A DNA stretch of 64,000 nucleotides from Clostridium saccharoperbutylacetonicum N1-4(HMT) (GCF_000340885.1 NC_020291.1:4153001-4217000); one strand, 5' to 3'. Positions 45,949-55,306 are shown, counted from the stretch's first letter. Notes: a model not told the origin generated them from the sequence alone. Numbers and translations are program-made.

Positions 45949-46594
45949 ATCGCACCTTCCTTTCAAGCCAAGACAAAATAAATGACAAAGGCAGAATCAA
46001 AATGAGATAAACTATCACAAGCATTGCAAGAGCTTCAAAAGTTCTATAATACATTCCGATCAAATCTTTTGTTAAATTGGTAAGATCCATTATAGATATT
46101 GCTCCTAATATCGAAGTCTCCTTTAACAAGAATATACAGTTAGCACTTATTGAAGGCATACTAATTGAAAAGGCTTGTGGAATTATTACATATCTTATAA
46201 GTTGAAGTTTTGAAAGACCAATACTTGTTCCAGCTTCAATTTGTGTTTTACTTACTGCCTCCAATCCACTTCTAAAAGCTTCCGCCATGTAACTTCCTCC
46301 AAGAAAGGCTAGTCCAATTATTGCGCAAGTGCTTTCACTTAATTTCAATCCAAATTTAGGCAATCCAAAATACAAAAAAAATATTTGTACAAGCAATGGA
46401 GTATTTCTTGAAAGTTCTATATACGCTTGTACAATCAAATCTATTACCTTAACTTTAAAAAACAATATTATGCTACACATTAATCCTATTATTAACGACA
46501 ATACTATCCCTAATATAGCTAATTTTAGTGTAAGCCATGCAGCTTTTTCATATAACGGTAAACTAGTAATTACAAAATTCCAGTCAATATTCAT
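45929..46594 (-). CDS. Amino acid ABC transporter permease (first)
   Basis: This 221-residue permease has about five membrane helices, the RNTPLLVQIFFLYFG stretch typical of the His/Glu/Gln/Arg permease family and the docking motif EAGTSIGLSKLQLIRYVIIP. It is the first gene of the operon, behind the promoter at 46647-46675. Confidence 0.9.
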   Translation of the reverse strand: MNIDWNFVITSLPLYEKAAWLTLKLAILGIVLSLIIGLMCSIILFFKVKVIDLIVQAYIELSRNTPLLVQIFFLYFGLPKFGLKLSESTCAIIGLAFLGGSYMAEAFRSGLEAVSKTQIEAGTSIGLSKLQLIRYVIIPQAFSISMPSISANCIFLLKETSILGAISIMDLTNLTKDLIGMYYRTFEALAMLVIVYLILILPLSFILSWLERKVRYAEFGI

Positions 46595-46646
46595 TATCTA
46601 TCACCCTTTAATTTTCAAATCATATAATTCCTGTAGGAATAAATTA

Positions 46647-46703
46647 ATATTATCAACATTATCCTAGTTTGTCAATCGTATTAGTACAAAATGTTTCTGT
46701 ACT
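46647..46703 (-). promoter_or_regulatory. Promoter and adjacent dyad of the amino acid transporter operon
   Basis: On the minus strand TTGACA (46670-46675) and TAATAT (46647-46652) are exactly 17 bases apart. AGTACA/TGTACT with a 9-base centre (46683-46703) sits eight bases upstream of the -35 and is a candidate regulator site. Confidence 0.7.
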
Positions 46704-46819
46704 TATTTTTTTATATGATATAAATAGCTAATTGTTACCAATTACATATGAATTCAAAAAATATTTTCCAAAATAAAAAGCTGCTGCTTACACAGTCTTT
46801 TTGTCATGCACATGAACAA

Positions 46820-46861
46820 AAAAGTGGAAGAACTCCTTCATTAAAGAGTTCTCCCACTTTT
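46820..46861 (-). terminator. Terminator of selO
   Basis: AAAAGTGGAAGAACTC (46820-46835) pairs with GAGTTCTCCCACTTTT (46846-46861), one mismatch. The minus strand continues into a T run. Confidence 0.8.
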
Positions 46862-47026
46862 GATTTAGACCTAAGTCTATTGCCTCAATACCAACTTAAT
46901 AACATTGTGCTTACACAACATCTTTTTATTTTATAACCAATAAGAACTAATTCACTTTTCCTTTAAGAATTTCTTAAATTGAGATATGCAGTATTAATTA
47001 GAACTTTTATAAAATAAATAAGCTTT

Positions 47027-48493
47027 TTAAGTACCACAAAAAGTTCTATAATTACAGGCAGATTTTTTTGGCAATGTAGTATACTCAATCTGATCTATAG
47101 AGTAATCATAAGGTTTGGATATAACACTAAGAAGTTTTTCCATTACACTGTAATCTTCTTGTTTTTCAGCTGCTTCTAGTGCTTCTTCTACTCTATGATT
47201 ACGCGGAATTACTGCTGGATTAGAATTTTTCATAAGTTTTTGAACGTAATCCTTTGATTCCATCTGTCTACTAAGTCTTTCCTGCCATTTCTTATACCAC
47301 TTATCAAAATCCTCACTTTTGAACATTTCCGTATTTGAAAATTCATGAAGTGTTAATTCCCTAAAAGTATTTGTATAATCTGCACCATACTTATACATAA
47401 TACTAAGTAGTTCTTTAATAAGCTGATTATCCTTCGGCTCCTCATTAAATATTCCTAGCTTTTGTCTCATTCCTAATTCATAATTATTTTGATACAATTC
47501 TGTAAAATTTGAAAGTGCATTTTCTGCTAATTGAATAGCTTTTTCCTTATCATTATTAAGTAATGGTAATAAAGTTTCAGCAAATCGCGCAAGATTCCAT
47601 GCAGCAATATATGGCTGATTACCATAAGCATATCTACCCTCACTATCAATTGAACTAAAAACAGTTGCAGGATCATAGTTATCCATGAAGGCACAAGGAC
47701 CATAGTCAATAGTTTCTCCACTTATAGACACATTATCTGTATTCATAACACCGTGAACAAAGCCCACTAGCTGCCATTTAGCTATTAATAAAGCTTGACG
47801 TTTGATAACTTCTTGAAGTAAAAAAAGATATTTATTTTCATGATTTACCTCATTATAAAAATGTCTCTTTAATGTATAATCAGCTAATGCTTTTAGCTCT
47901 TCAACTTTACACCATTCTCTAGCATATTGAAAAGTTCCTACTCTAATATGACTGGCTGCAATGCGAGTCAAAACTGCACCTTTTAAAATATTTTCACGAA
48001 ACACTGACTCTCCTGTAGTTACAACTGCTAAACTTCTAGTTGTTGGAATTCCTAGGCCATGCATTGCTTCACTGATTATATATTCGCGTAGCATTGGTCC
48101 AAGGGCTGCTTTGCCGTCACCTCGCCTAGAATAACTAGTTCTTCCTGAACCCTTAAGCTGTATATCAAAACGTTCACCCAACGGAGTAATTTGCTCTCCA
48201 AGTAATACAGCGCGCCCATCTCCCAACATATTAAAATACCCATATTGATGGCCCCCATAAGCTTGCGCGATAGGATGTGCACCTTCAGGTAAAGTGTTTC
48301 CAGCAAACACTTCAATATTTTCTGTAGTTTTTTCGTTCAAACCTAATGATAAAGCAAGAGAATGATTAAAAATTATTAATTTAGGTGATGGAACATTATC
48401 AGGACTTTGCTTTGTAAAAAACACATCCGGTAATCTAGCATAACTATTATCAAAGTTCCAACCTATATTTATTTTAGTTTTTGTCATATCCAT
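47027..48493 (-). CDS. selO: Protein adenylyltransferase SelO
   Basis: This 488-residue pseudokinase-fold enzyme transfers AMP from ATP to protein hydroxyl groups. Family blocks include [70 protein letters not shown] and [13 protein letters not shown]. The C terminus YRTFCGT carries a cysteine where eukaryotic SELENOO has selenocysteine. GGGGG precedes the ATG. Known bacterial targets are in redox metabolism; no partner is encoded next to it. Confidence 0.92.
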   Translation of the reverse strand: MDMTKTKINIGWNFDNSYARLPDVFFTKQSPDNVPSPKLIIFNHSLALSLGLNEKTTENIEVFAGNTLPEGAHPIAQAYGGHQYGYFNMLGDGRAVLLGEQITPLGERFDIQLKGSGRTSYSRRGDGKAALGPMLREYIISEAMHGLGIPTTRSLAVVTTGESVFRENILKGAVLTRIAASHIRVGTFQYAREWCKVEELKALADYTLKRHFYNEVNHENKYLFLLQEVIKRQALLIAKWQLVGFVHGVMNTDNVSISGETIDYGPCAFMDNYDPATVFSSIDSEGRYAYGNQPYIAAWNLARFAETLLPLLNNDKEKAIQLAENALSNFTELYQNNYELGMRQKLGIFNEEPKDNQLIKELLSIMYKYGADYTNTFRELTLHEFSNTEMFKSEDFDKWYKKWQERLSRQMESKDYVQKLMKNSNPAVIPRNHRVEEALEAAEKQEDYSVMEKLLSVISKPYDYSIDQIEYTTLPKKSACNYRTFCGT

Positions 48494-48639
48494 AATCTCT
48501 TCCCCCTTCTATCTTTTGATTAAATATTGAGTTTAATATAGCTTAATAATAACCTTTTATTCTCATTAAATAAACATATATTATTATTTAAATATATTTA
48601 TATTTTTAAAGGTTTATATTAATATATTTGAATATTTTT

Positions 48640-48677
48640 ATAGATTAATATATTTATAGATTAATATATTTATAGGA
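48640..48677. repeat. Short tandem repeat
   Basis: ATAGATTAATATATTT is repeated in tandem between the selO promoter region and the 40-aa gene. Confidence 0.5.
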
Positions 48678-48785
48678 AACTTGAGGGTTTAGAAGAATTC
48701 ACTTCAGAATACAGAATCATATTATAACTAGTAATATATTGAATGTTCTATCATAAATCACATAGCCTTAAAATAATATATTGTT

Positions 48786-48908
48786 TTATATTCTAGGAAG
48801 TCCTTTAACTGGTTTATGTCTCTTTCTATTTGCTCCTGGATTTTGTGTATTTGATGCATTTGATGCTTGATTTTCATCTTCCTTTGTAATAAATTTGTAA
48901 TTTGTCAT
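48786..48908 (-). CDS. Small basic protein, 40 aa, unknown function
   Basis: GAGGTGATAAAA precedes an ATG opening a 40-codon frame. The N half is polar (MTNYKFITKEDENQASNAS) and the C half basic (GANRKRHKPVKGLPRI). It lies 75 bases downstream of the amino acid permease gene on the same strand and may be cotranscribed. No family was recognised; the ribosome site and codon composition favour a real gene. Confidence 0.55.
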   Translation of the reverse strand: MTNYKFITKEDENQASNASNTQNPGANRKRHKPVKGLPRI

Positions 48909-48983
48909 TTTTATCACCTCAATTTTAGTTTTGACTTTTTCCTAGTTTTTATACACTTTAGATCAAAAGTGTATACGACACGT

Positions 48984-50441
48984 TTATTTTCTTTTTTCAC
49001 AACATTTTTTATTCTTTTCATTATTATCTTCAGCCAATTCACTAGAAAACTCTGTTGATAACATTGATTTATGTAGCTTTCTATTTACAAAATTATTTCT
49101 TCTATTTCCTTTTTCTAAATTTCCGAAAGCTTTCATACCTGCATAAATCATTGAAAATAGTACTACCAATATAATTCCAGTTATAAGACCAGATGCTTGG
49201 TCAGCAATAAGCGGCATACTAAAAATAATAATAATCATACTTATTAAACCGATCCAAGACATATAGGGAAATCCAGGCATTTGACACTTTCCATTTGGAG
49301 GACATCCATTTCTTTTGCGAAAGCGTATATGAGTGGCCATAATCACTGCATATGTAAAAAGTAAAGAAAATCCACTAGCACTAATTAAGAATAAGTAGAT
49401 CCTGGGAAATAATAAGCCAAACCATAGTCCTAAAAGCATTGAAATCCCTGAAAATATTATTGCCTTATAAGGAACATCCTTTTTATCCTTTAGGAGCCTT
49501 GGAGCATAGCCTTCATCAGCAAGAGATCTAAGCATTCTAGCAATTCCAAACATTGATGCAAGTGATGCAGAAAGTATAGCTGTGATTAATACAAGATTTA
49601 TAATATTACCAGCCCAGGTTATTCCCCATCTGTTAAGTGCAGCTACCATAGGACTTATACTTTCATTAAGTTCTGTTGTAGGAATTAATGGGAGTAGCAT
49701 TATAATAGAAAGTATATAGAAGCCTACAAGACTTATAACAGTATAATTAATTGCTTTAGGAATAGTTACAGTTGGGTCTTTTGCTTCTGAAGCTGCCAGT
49801 CCTATTATCTCAAAACCTGCATAAGCAAATACCACTATAAGCATACTTCCAGCAATCCCACTTATACCTGCTGGCATTAAAGGTTCTCTTACTAATTCTC
49901 CAACTCCAATTGCTGTTCTTCCAGGAATCAACCCTGTAATTAATAAAAATGCCATGATTATAAAAGAAATTATAGCTATTAATTTTATCGCCGAAAGACC
50001 ACTTGCTATCTTACTTAGCTTATCAGCTCCCAAAAGATTTATTAATGTTACACCAGTTATAATTAGGCTTCCATTTACAGGTATTGATATATTTGCAAAC
50101 CATTCATTTAATAAAATCGAAACTGCTGTAGCTTCACTTGACATTGAAAGAATCATTCCAATCCAGTAAATCCAACCAACGACAAATCCTGTTCCCTTAC
50201 CAAAAGTCTGAGATGCAAAAGTCATAAATGATCCTGAGTCAGGATTCGCTACAGTCATTTCCGATAAAGCATAAAGTATAAAATACACCAAGAAACCTCC
50301 TAGTATATAGGATATTAAAATTGCTGGTCCAGCAGCATTAATGGCTACTGATGAACCTAGAAAAAATGAACCTCCTATTACGCTTCCTAATGCCATCATT
50401 GAAAGCTGCCAAGCAGATAATCCTTCTTTTTTATTCTTCAT
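48984..50441 (-). CDS. APC family amino acid permease
   Basis: This 485-residue permease has twelve predicted membrane helices and the APC signature GSVIGGSFFLGSSVAINAAGP near the N terminus and EMTVANPDSGSF near residue 58. It resembles the GABA/proline/basic amino acid branch. A cytoplasmic tail of about 45 residues ends KKCCEKRK. CGGAGGAG precedes the ATG. The substrate is not decided by the sequence. Confidence 0.88.
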   Translation of the reverse strand: MKNKKEGLSAWQLSMMALGSVIGGSFFLGSSVAINAAGPAILISYILGGFLVYFILYALSEMTVANPDSGSFMTFASQTFGKGTGFVVGWIYWIGMILSMSSEATAVSILLNEWFANISIPVNGSLIITGVTLINLLGADKLSKIASGLSAIKLIAIISFIIMAFLLITGLIPGRTAIGVGELVREPLMPAGISGIAGSMLIVVFAYAGFEIIGLAASEAKDPTVTIPKAINYTVISLVGFYILSIIMLLPLIPTTELNESISPMVAALNRWGITWAGNIINLVLITAILSASLASMFGIARMLRSLADEGYAPRLLKDKKDVPYKAIIFSGISMLLGLWFGLLFPRIYLFLISASGFSLLFTYAVIMATHIRFRKRNGCPPNGKCQMPGFPYMSWIGLISMIIIIFSMPLIADQASGLITGIILVVLFSMIYAGMKAFGNLEKGNRRNNFVNRKLHKSMLSTEFSSELAEDNNEKNKKCCEKRK

Positions 50442-50581
50442 AATATTCTCCTCCGTTTTATATATCCATTAAAATATTAATTAATAAGATATAATTTGAA
50501 TAACTCCTAGAATATTATTCCTCAAAATTTAAAATGCATTCATTAAACTAATACAAAATTCAATTCTTTATTATTGCAATT

Positions 50582-51829
50582 CTAATAATCAAAACCATCA
50601 AAAGCAGGATAAGCCTCTTCACCATGTTCAGCTAAATCAAGTCCATCAGCTTCAACCGAACTCTCAACTCTTATATCCATAAATAGTTTCATAACTTTTA
50701 TAATAAAAAACGTCATTACTCCAGAAAAAAATACTGTTATTATAATTCCAAATAATTGAGCTATAAAGAGCTTATTATCTCCAAAGAAAAGTCCATTCCA
50801 TTTAATTGACGGATTAATAGTTTTCTGTGCAAATAAACCAGTTGCAATTCCCCCGAAAATCCCTCCTATTCCATTACAACCAAAAGCATCAAGTACATCA
50901 TCATATCCTAATTTAAATTTAACTATTCCAATAAATAAATACGAAATTGGAGCTATTATTGTTCCTATTAGAATAGCTGAATTAATTGAAACATAGCCAG
51001 CTCCTGGTGTGATCGCGACTAATCCAACAATTGCGCCTGTTACAGCTCCAAGGATTGTTGGCTTTCCTTGCTTAATTTTTTCAATTAACATCCATGAAAG
51101 CATTGCTGAAGCAGCTGAAATATTTGTTACGACAAAAGCATGCACTGCAAGATCTCCTGCACTCAATGCACTGCCAGCATTAAATCCAAACCATCCAAAC
51201 CAAATCAACCCTGTTCCAACAACTACCATTGGCATATTGCACGGTCTATATGCTACTTTGCCATAATCCTTCCTCTTACCTAGCATAATGCATGCGATAA
51301 GTCCAGATATACCTGCACTAATATGAACCACATTTCCTCCTGCAAAATCAAGGCTTCCAAAAGAGTTAATTAATCCACCGTTACTCCACACCATATGAAC
51401 CATTGGATAGTACACCAAAAGTAACCATGCTAAAATAAATATAAATAATGCTGAAAATCTCATTCTTTCAACTAACGCACCAGTCATAAGTGCAGGAGCA
51501 CTTATTGCAAACATCATTTGAAATGATGAAAAAAGCAGTGCTGGAATAGTTGGCGCATATGTTGAAGTGGTATTTTCCACTCCTATCATTCCCCAAAAGG
51601 TCATTCCACCAATAACTCCATGTATATCTTCTCCAAAAGATAATGAATATCCAATAATAACCCACATAACTGATGATAAACCGCAAATGAATAGTGAAGA
51701 CATTATTGTATTTAAAATATTTTTTCGTCTAACCATACCACCATAAAACAAAGCAAGTCCTGGTGTCATCAAGAATACAAGTGCTGAACAAATTATTACA
51801 AAGGCAGTGTCTCCAATATTAATTTTCAT
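50582..51829 (-). CDS. amt: Ammonium transporter (Amt family) with an altered twin-His site
   Basis: This 415-residue protein has eleven membrane helices and Amt blocks FYGGMVRRKN, FQMMFAISAPALMTGA, NVVHISAGISG, and FGWFGFNAGS. The pore histidine pair is His169 and position 319; in most Amt proteins the second is His in FGxHGxGG, but here it is Asn in FGCNGIGG (50863-50890). The tail keeps the EADGLDLAEHGEEAY signature of Amt C termini. No glnK gene is adjacent. ATG at 51829 with GAGGG upstream is preferred to GTG at 51841. Confidence 0.9.
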   Translation of the reverse strand: MKINIGDTAFVIICSALVFLMTPGLALFYGGMVRRKNILNTIMSSLFICGLSSVMWVIIGYSLSFGEDIHGVIGGMTFWGMIGVENTTSTYAPTIPALLFSSFQMMFAISAPALMTGALVERMRFSALFIFILAWLLLVYYPMVHMVWSNGGLINSFGSLDFAGGNVVHISAGISGLIACIMLGKRKDYGKVAYRPCNMPMVVVGTGLIWFGWFGFNAGSALSAGDLAVHAFVVTNISAASAMLSWMLIEKIKQGKPTILGAVTGAIVGLVAITPGAGYVSINSAILIGTIIAPISYLFIGIVKFKLGYDDVLDAFGCNGIGGIFGGIATGLFAQKTINPSIKWNGLFFGDNKLFIAQLFGIIITVFFSGVMTFFIIKVMKLFMDIRVESSVEADGLDLAEHGEEAYPAFDGFDY

Positions 51830-51972
51830 AAGTTCCCTCACTCCTTTTATAGAAATTTATCGTTATATAAATTCTAATTAATATGACCAATCCCAATTTA
51901 AGAAACCATCAAATAGATCCTCAATTAATTGAACCTTGTCAATTGATAACTTGGATATGTATTACTTCAATA

Positions 51973-51993
51973 AGAACAAAAGTGGCTGCTCCA
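51973..51993. repeat. Short shared segment (second copy)
   Basis: Identical over 21 bases to 37445-37465. It abuts the left end of repeat family 2 copy B. Confidence 0.5.
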
Positions 51994-52085
51994 CGCAATT
52001 TACTTTGTCAATTAATGAATGAGTAATGATGAATAATTTCTTAAAATGATTTCTATGCAGCATAGCTGCTTTTTTATAGGTGTAT
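51992..52085 (+). repeat. Repeat family 2, copy B
   Basis: Shares the CACGCAATT start, the AATTAATGAATGAGTAATGATG block and ATGCAGCATAGCTGC followed by TTTTTTATAGGTGTAT with copies A and C. Confidence 0.75.
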
Positions 52086-52198
52086 ATTTTCTGAAAAGAT
52101 GTAGGCTTTTCTTCCTTAATCATTCACCATTAATCTTTGATAACCCTTAATTTCATCATCTTTTCCACTTTCTAAAATTCTATACTTTCATAATTATT

Positions 52199-52256
52199 AA
52201 AAAAGTGCTTGAAAAACATACCTTAAGATATATCTTTCAAACACCTTTGTTTTTTT
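52199..52256. terminator. Hairpin between repeats
   Basis: AAAAGTGCTTGAAA pairs imperfectly with TTTCAAACACCTTT and is followed by a run of T on the plus strand. No gene ends here on the plus strand, so its role is unclear. Confidence 0.4.
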
Positions 52257-52278
52257 AAGTATATTTTCTTATATTCTT

Positions 52279-52355
52279 TTTGTCAATTAATGAATTAATA
52301 AATATGAATGATGAATGATTTCATATGCAGCATAGCTGCTTTTTTATAGGTGTAT
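52279..52355 (+). repeat. Repeat family 2, copy C
   Basis: Shorter copy sharing TGTCAATTAATGAAT, ATGATGAATGATTTC and CATATGCAGCATAGCTGC plus the T-rich tail, only 190 bases from copy B. Confidence 0.75.
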
Positions 52356-52392
52356 ACGTCCTTAGATTATTGCTAATAACACTTCGCATTTT

Positions 52393-52410
52393 ATAGAAAT
52401 CGCTTTCTAT
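52393..52410. promoter_or_regulatory. LacI/CcpA-type operator 1
   Basis: ATAGAAATCGCTTTCTAT is a near-perfect dyad with a central CG, as in LacI-family and cre sites. It lies upstream of the TauE promoter. Confidence 0.65.
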
Positions 52411-52427
52411 TTTTTATTCCTTATATA

Positions 52428-52456
52428 TTGACACATAATTCACATTGTAATAACAT
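52428..52456 (+). promoter_or_regulatory. Promoter of the TauE family gene
   Basis: TTGACA (52428-52433) and TAACAT (52451-52456) are 17 bases apart and lie between two matching operators. Confidence 0.6.
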
Positions 52457-52460
52457 ATTC

Positions 52461-52478
52461 ATAGAAAGCGTTTTCTAT
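52461..52478. promoter_or_regulatory. LacI/CcpA-type operator 2
   Basis: ATAGAAAGCGTTTTCTAT is a dyad differing from operator 1 at two positions. It overlaps the expected transcription start, a repressing position. Confidence 0.7.
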
Positions 52479-52501
52479 TTTTTATAAGGATGGTGTATAT
52501 T

Positions 52502-53221
52502 ATGTTTGGATTTCTATCAATATTACTTGCTTCATTTACTCAAGGTATCACAGGTTTTGGTTTTGCATTAATAGCTGTTCCTCTTCTCTCATTTTTTATA
52601 CCAGAACTTAAAGACATCACACCAATAATAGTCATTTATAGCCTATTAACAAATATTATTCTTCTATACAAATTAAGACACTCTATAGCTTTTAAAAAGA
52701 TTATTCTTATGATTATATTTGCAATGATTTCTACGCCTTTAGGAACTTTCCTACTACTATATATAAATGTTAAAATACTAAAGATTATGGTTGGTATAGT
52801 AATTTTCATTAACGCTCTCGCAATGTTTAATGATTTCAAAATCAAAATACAAAATGAAAAAATATCTTATGGCTTAGTTGGTATTTTAAGCGGAATCTTA
52901 AATGGTAGCGCAGGTCTTAGTGGTCCGCCTATCGTTTTATTTTTGACTAATCAAAATGTATCTAAAGACGTATTTAGAGCAAATCTCTCCTTTTTTGGCT
53001 TTATAACTAATATATTTACAATTATACTTTTTGCCTTTGAAGGAATTATTAATCAATCAATACTAAATTTTACAATTATTTATTTTCCTGCCCTTATAAT
53101 TGGAGTGTTATTTGGTATAAAAGCCTCTTCTAAAATCAATGAACTTAAATTTAGAAAACTCACAATTTATTTGATTTTAGCATTAGGCTTATATACTGTT
53201 GCAGTATCAATAATAAAATAG
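52502..53221 (+). CDS. TauE/SafE family anion permease
   Basis: This 239-residue protein has about eight membrane helices and the family motif GFLSILLASFTQGITGFGFAL, split here as GITGFGFALIAVPLL near residues 14-28, repeated in the second half as GILNGSAGLSGPPIVLFL. Family members export sulfite, sulfoacetate or related anions. ATG at 52502 is chosen because AAGGATGG lies about ten bases upstream; the ATG at 52490 overlaps it. Two LacI-type operators flank the promoter, so a carbon or sulfonate signal may control it. Confidence 0.8.
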   Translation: MFGFLSILLASFTQGITGFGFALIAVPLLSFFIPELKDITPIIVIYSLLTNIILLYKLRHSIAFKKIILMIIFAMISTPLGTFLLLYINVKILKIMVGIVIFINALAMFNDFKIKIQNEKISYGLVGILSGILNGSAGLSGPPIVLFLTNQNVSKDVFRANLSFFGFITNIFTIILFAFEGIINQSILNFTIIYFPALIIGVLFGIKASSKINELKFRKLTIYLILALGLYTVAVSIIK

Positions 53222-53252
53222 TATTAGTTATTGATCTTGTATTATTTTCTAT

Positions 53253-53310
53253 AATGACAGCTTGGTATAATTTTTTAGTGTGAAAATTATGCCAAGCTGT
53301 CATTATTATA
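53253..53310 (+). terminator. Strong hairpin after the TauE gene
   Basis: AATGACAGCTTGG (53253-53265) pairs with CCAAGCTGTCATT (53292-53304), and inner bases ATAATTTT/AAAATTAT extend the stem. Confidence 0.75.
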
Positions 53311-53379
53311 TTGTAACAAAACTGTAATATAAAAAAGTTATTATGTTTTTATACTTAAACATGACTAAGGAGTTTTTAT

Positions 53380-54966
53380 ATGCTAGATTTAACTAAAAAA
53401 ACAATATATATGATACTTATTTCCTTTATTGGTCTTTTTATAGGTTCATCATTTTTTATTAGAGCAAAGTATAATTCTTTTGTTTATGGTGATAAACCTA
53501 TACTTCAAAATCAAGAAATCGGTATTTTTCTCTTAATAGCCGTAATTTTGATTATTTTAAGTATAGCTTTATATAAATTGTCTTTAAAACTTAATAGATT
53601 TAGTAAAAAAATCATAATTCCAGTAGTACTTATCTTTAGTTTTTCTATCCAAATTGTAATTATATTTTTATTTACAAAATTACCCGAGGCTGATTCTAAA
53701 ACCGTATTATCAATAGCATTAAACATGCTTTATAAATATAATTATTCAGCCTTTCAGGCAAAAGGATATCTTTATATGTTTCCTTTTAACTTTTCTACAG
53801 TTTTATACTTAGAAACGTTATTATCCATCTTTCCTAATAACTATTTAATAATAAAAATTTTTAATATATTATTTACTCTTATTACATCTTTAATGATTTA
53901 TTTAATATATAGAGAATTAAATTATAAATCAAAAAGTAATGATTATGGTGTGCTAATATTTGCAGCAACGTATATACCTTCATTACTTATGTGCAATTAT
54001 ATATACAATGATATTATAGCAACAACACTTCTTACCTCGGCAGTGTATTGCATCATAAAGTTTATAAAAGAAAAATCAATTAAATATATTATAATTTCCT
54101 CGATTCTTTTATCAATAGGAAACTATTTTAGAGGAATAGGTGCAATTTTTCTAATTGCTGGCTTAATATACATACTTATAAATATAAAAGAAATTGGAAT
54201 TAATAAAGTATTAACAGCTTTTTGTATACTCCTTGCTTTATTTAATCTTCCAGCTTGGACTGAAGATGCTATTTTAAAGTCAAATGGTATTGTCAGTGAA
54301 TCCATTAATAAAAATTCAGCTCCAATATATATGTGGCTAAATATGGGCCTTAATCAAGATACTTTAGGCTATTGGGATAATATGAAAAGCTATAATATTT
54401 ATCAAAGAAACGCTAATTATAATAAAGAAAAAAGTTCAGAATTGTTTAAGAACGAGATAGAAAAAAAGTTGTCCAATACATCTCTTCCTAACTTAGCAAA
54501 GTTTTACTACGAAAAAGTTTTATGGACCTGGACTGAAGGAACATATCAAATTGAAACCTTTGGTATAGGTAATTCTGCAGCAACCAATTCTAGACAAAAA
54601 ATGAATAGATATAATCAACAATATAGCTATCCCACTTTTGCAACAGAATTATTTAAAGGCGATTCAATATATAGAAGTGGTTTAAATTGGATTTTATATG
54701 TAATGAATTTTCTAATGTATTGTTTAATCCTTATAAAATTAGTATTAGGAATGAAATCTAAAAAATTCAATGAAGTTTTTTTAAGCTTAATAATCTTAGG
54801 GTTCATAGGTTTTTATATTTTATGGGAAATTAAATCTAGATATATTTATCCAGTATATCCTTTATTAATAGTGTTATCTTATATGGGCTTCAAAGATACA
54901 TATGACTTAATTTCAATTAGAAATTTTAAACAATCAATCTCGCAATTACTTAGAAAGGAACTTTAA
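53380..54966 (+). CDS. GT-C fold membrane glycosyltransferase (PMT/GT39-like)
   Basis: This 528-residue protein has about eleven to twelve membrane helices. After the third helix an outside loop carries LPEADSKTV, matching the acidic catalytic position of lipid-linked sugar transferases, and a later loop has YNYIYNDIIAT. A large extracytoplasmic domain follows near 300-440. The enzyme would use a polyprenyl-phosphate sugar to modify a cell-surface acceptor. TAAGGAG precedes the ATG. A lipoprotein gene follows four bases later and could be an acceptor or partner. Confidence 0.7.
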   Translation: MLDLTKKTIYMILISFIGLFIGSSFFIRAKYNSFVYGDKPILQNQEIGIFLLIAVILIILSIALYKLSLKLNRFSKKIIIPVVLIFSFSIQIVIIFLFTKLPEADSKTVLSIALNMLYKYNYSAFQAKGYLYMFPFNFSTVLYLETLLSIFPNNYLIIKIFNILFTLITSLMIYLIYRELNYKSKSNDYGVLIFAATYIPSLLMCNYIYNDIIATTLLTSAVYCIIKFIKEKSIKYIIISSILLSIGNYFRGIGAIFLIAGLIYILINIKEIGINKVLTAFCILLALFNLPAWTEDAILKSNGIVSESINKNSAPIYMWLNMGLNQDTLGYWDNMKSYNIYQRNANYNKEKSSELFKNEIEKKLSNTSLPNLAKFYYEKVLWTWTEGTYQIETFGIGNSAATNSRQKMNRYNQQYSYPTFATELFKGDSIYRSGLNWILYVMNFLMYCLILIKLVLGMKSKKFNEVFLSLIILGFIGFYILWEIKSRYIYPVYPLLIVLSYMGFKDTYDLISIRNFKQSISQLLRKEL

Positions 54967-54970
54967 ATAT

Positions 54971-55285
54971 ATGCGTAAAATAATACTTTACCTCATTCTA
55001 ATCACATTATTGATTATTAGTTCTACATTTTTAGTTTCTTGTAATGCAATTACAGCTCAAAATATAAATTTTGATTCTTCTAATATAAAAGATGATTTTG
55101 GCATAGATGAAATTCCTGAAATCCACGATAATCCAGAAACTGATAATAAACCTGACATAAAAAATAAATCTTCCATAGCTTTTTATTCAAATGAATTTGA
55201 TGCAGTTTCTCCAAACATTGACGAAGATTTTAGTATTCATGGTGAACCTCATCAAAATAATATATCATCTTCTGCAAAAAAATAG
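54971..55285 (+). CDS. Small lipoprotein of unknown function
   Basis: This 104-residue protein has a signal peptide with lipobox LVSC. The mature part is acidic and low in complexity (DDFGIDEIPEIHDNPETDNK) with no recognised domain. It is cotranscribed with the glycosyltransferase. The stop codon lies inside the terminator stem. Confidence 0.65.
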   Translation: MRKIILYLILITLLIISSTFLVSCNAITAQNINFDSSNIKDDFGIDEIPEIHDNPETDNKPDIKNKSSIAFYSNEFDAVSPNIDEDFSIHGEPHQNNISSSAKK

Positions 55286-55306
55286 ATGGATAAGCTCCAT
55301 CTATTC
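55281..55306 (+). terminator. Terminator of the GT-C/lipoprotein operon
   Basis: AATAGATGGA (55281-55290) pairs with TCCATCTATT (55296-55305), and CTTTAT follows. Confidence 0.75.

Larger units (their letters stand above)
46595..47026. other. Intergenic region, 432 bp
   Basis: Holds the transporter promoter and operator candidate (46647-46703) and the selO terminator (46820-46861). Possible short frames between them lack ribosome sites. Confidence 0.5.
51830..52501. other. Intergenic region, about 670 bp, rich in repeats
   Basis: Holds the amt promoter side, repeat family 2 copies B and C, the second copy of the 21-base segment, a hairpin near 52199-52256, and the operators and promoter of the TauE gene. 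Confidence 0.6.

Noticed and set aside
46748..46936. Plus-strand 62-codon frame before the transporter promoter
   Set aside because: It runs through the selO terminator hairpin and has no ribosome site.
48600..48680. Replication or plasmid iterons
   Set aside because: Only about two copies of a 16-base AT-rich unit are present, with no replication gene nearby.
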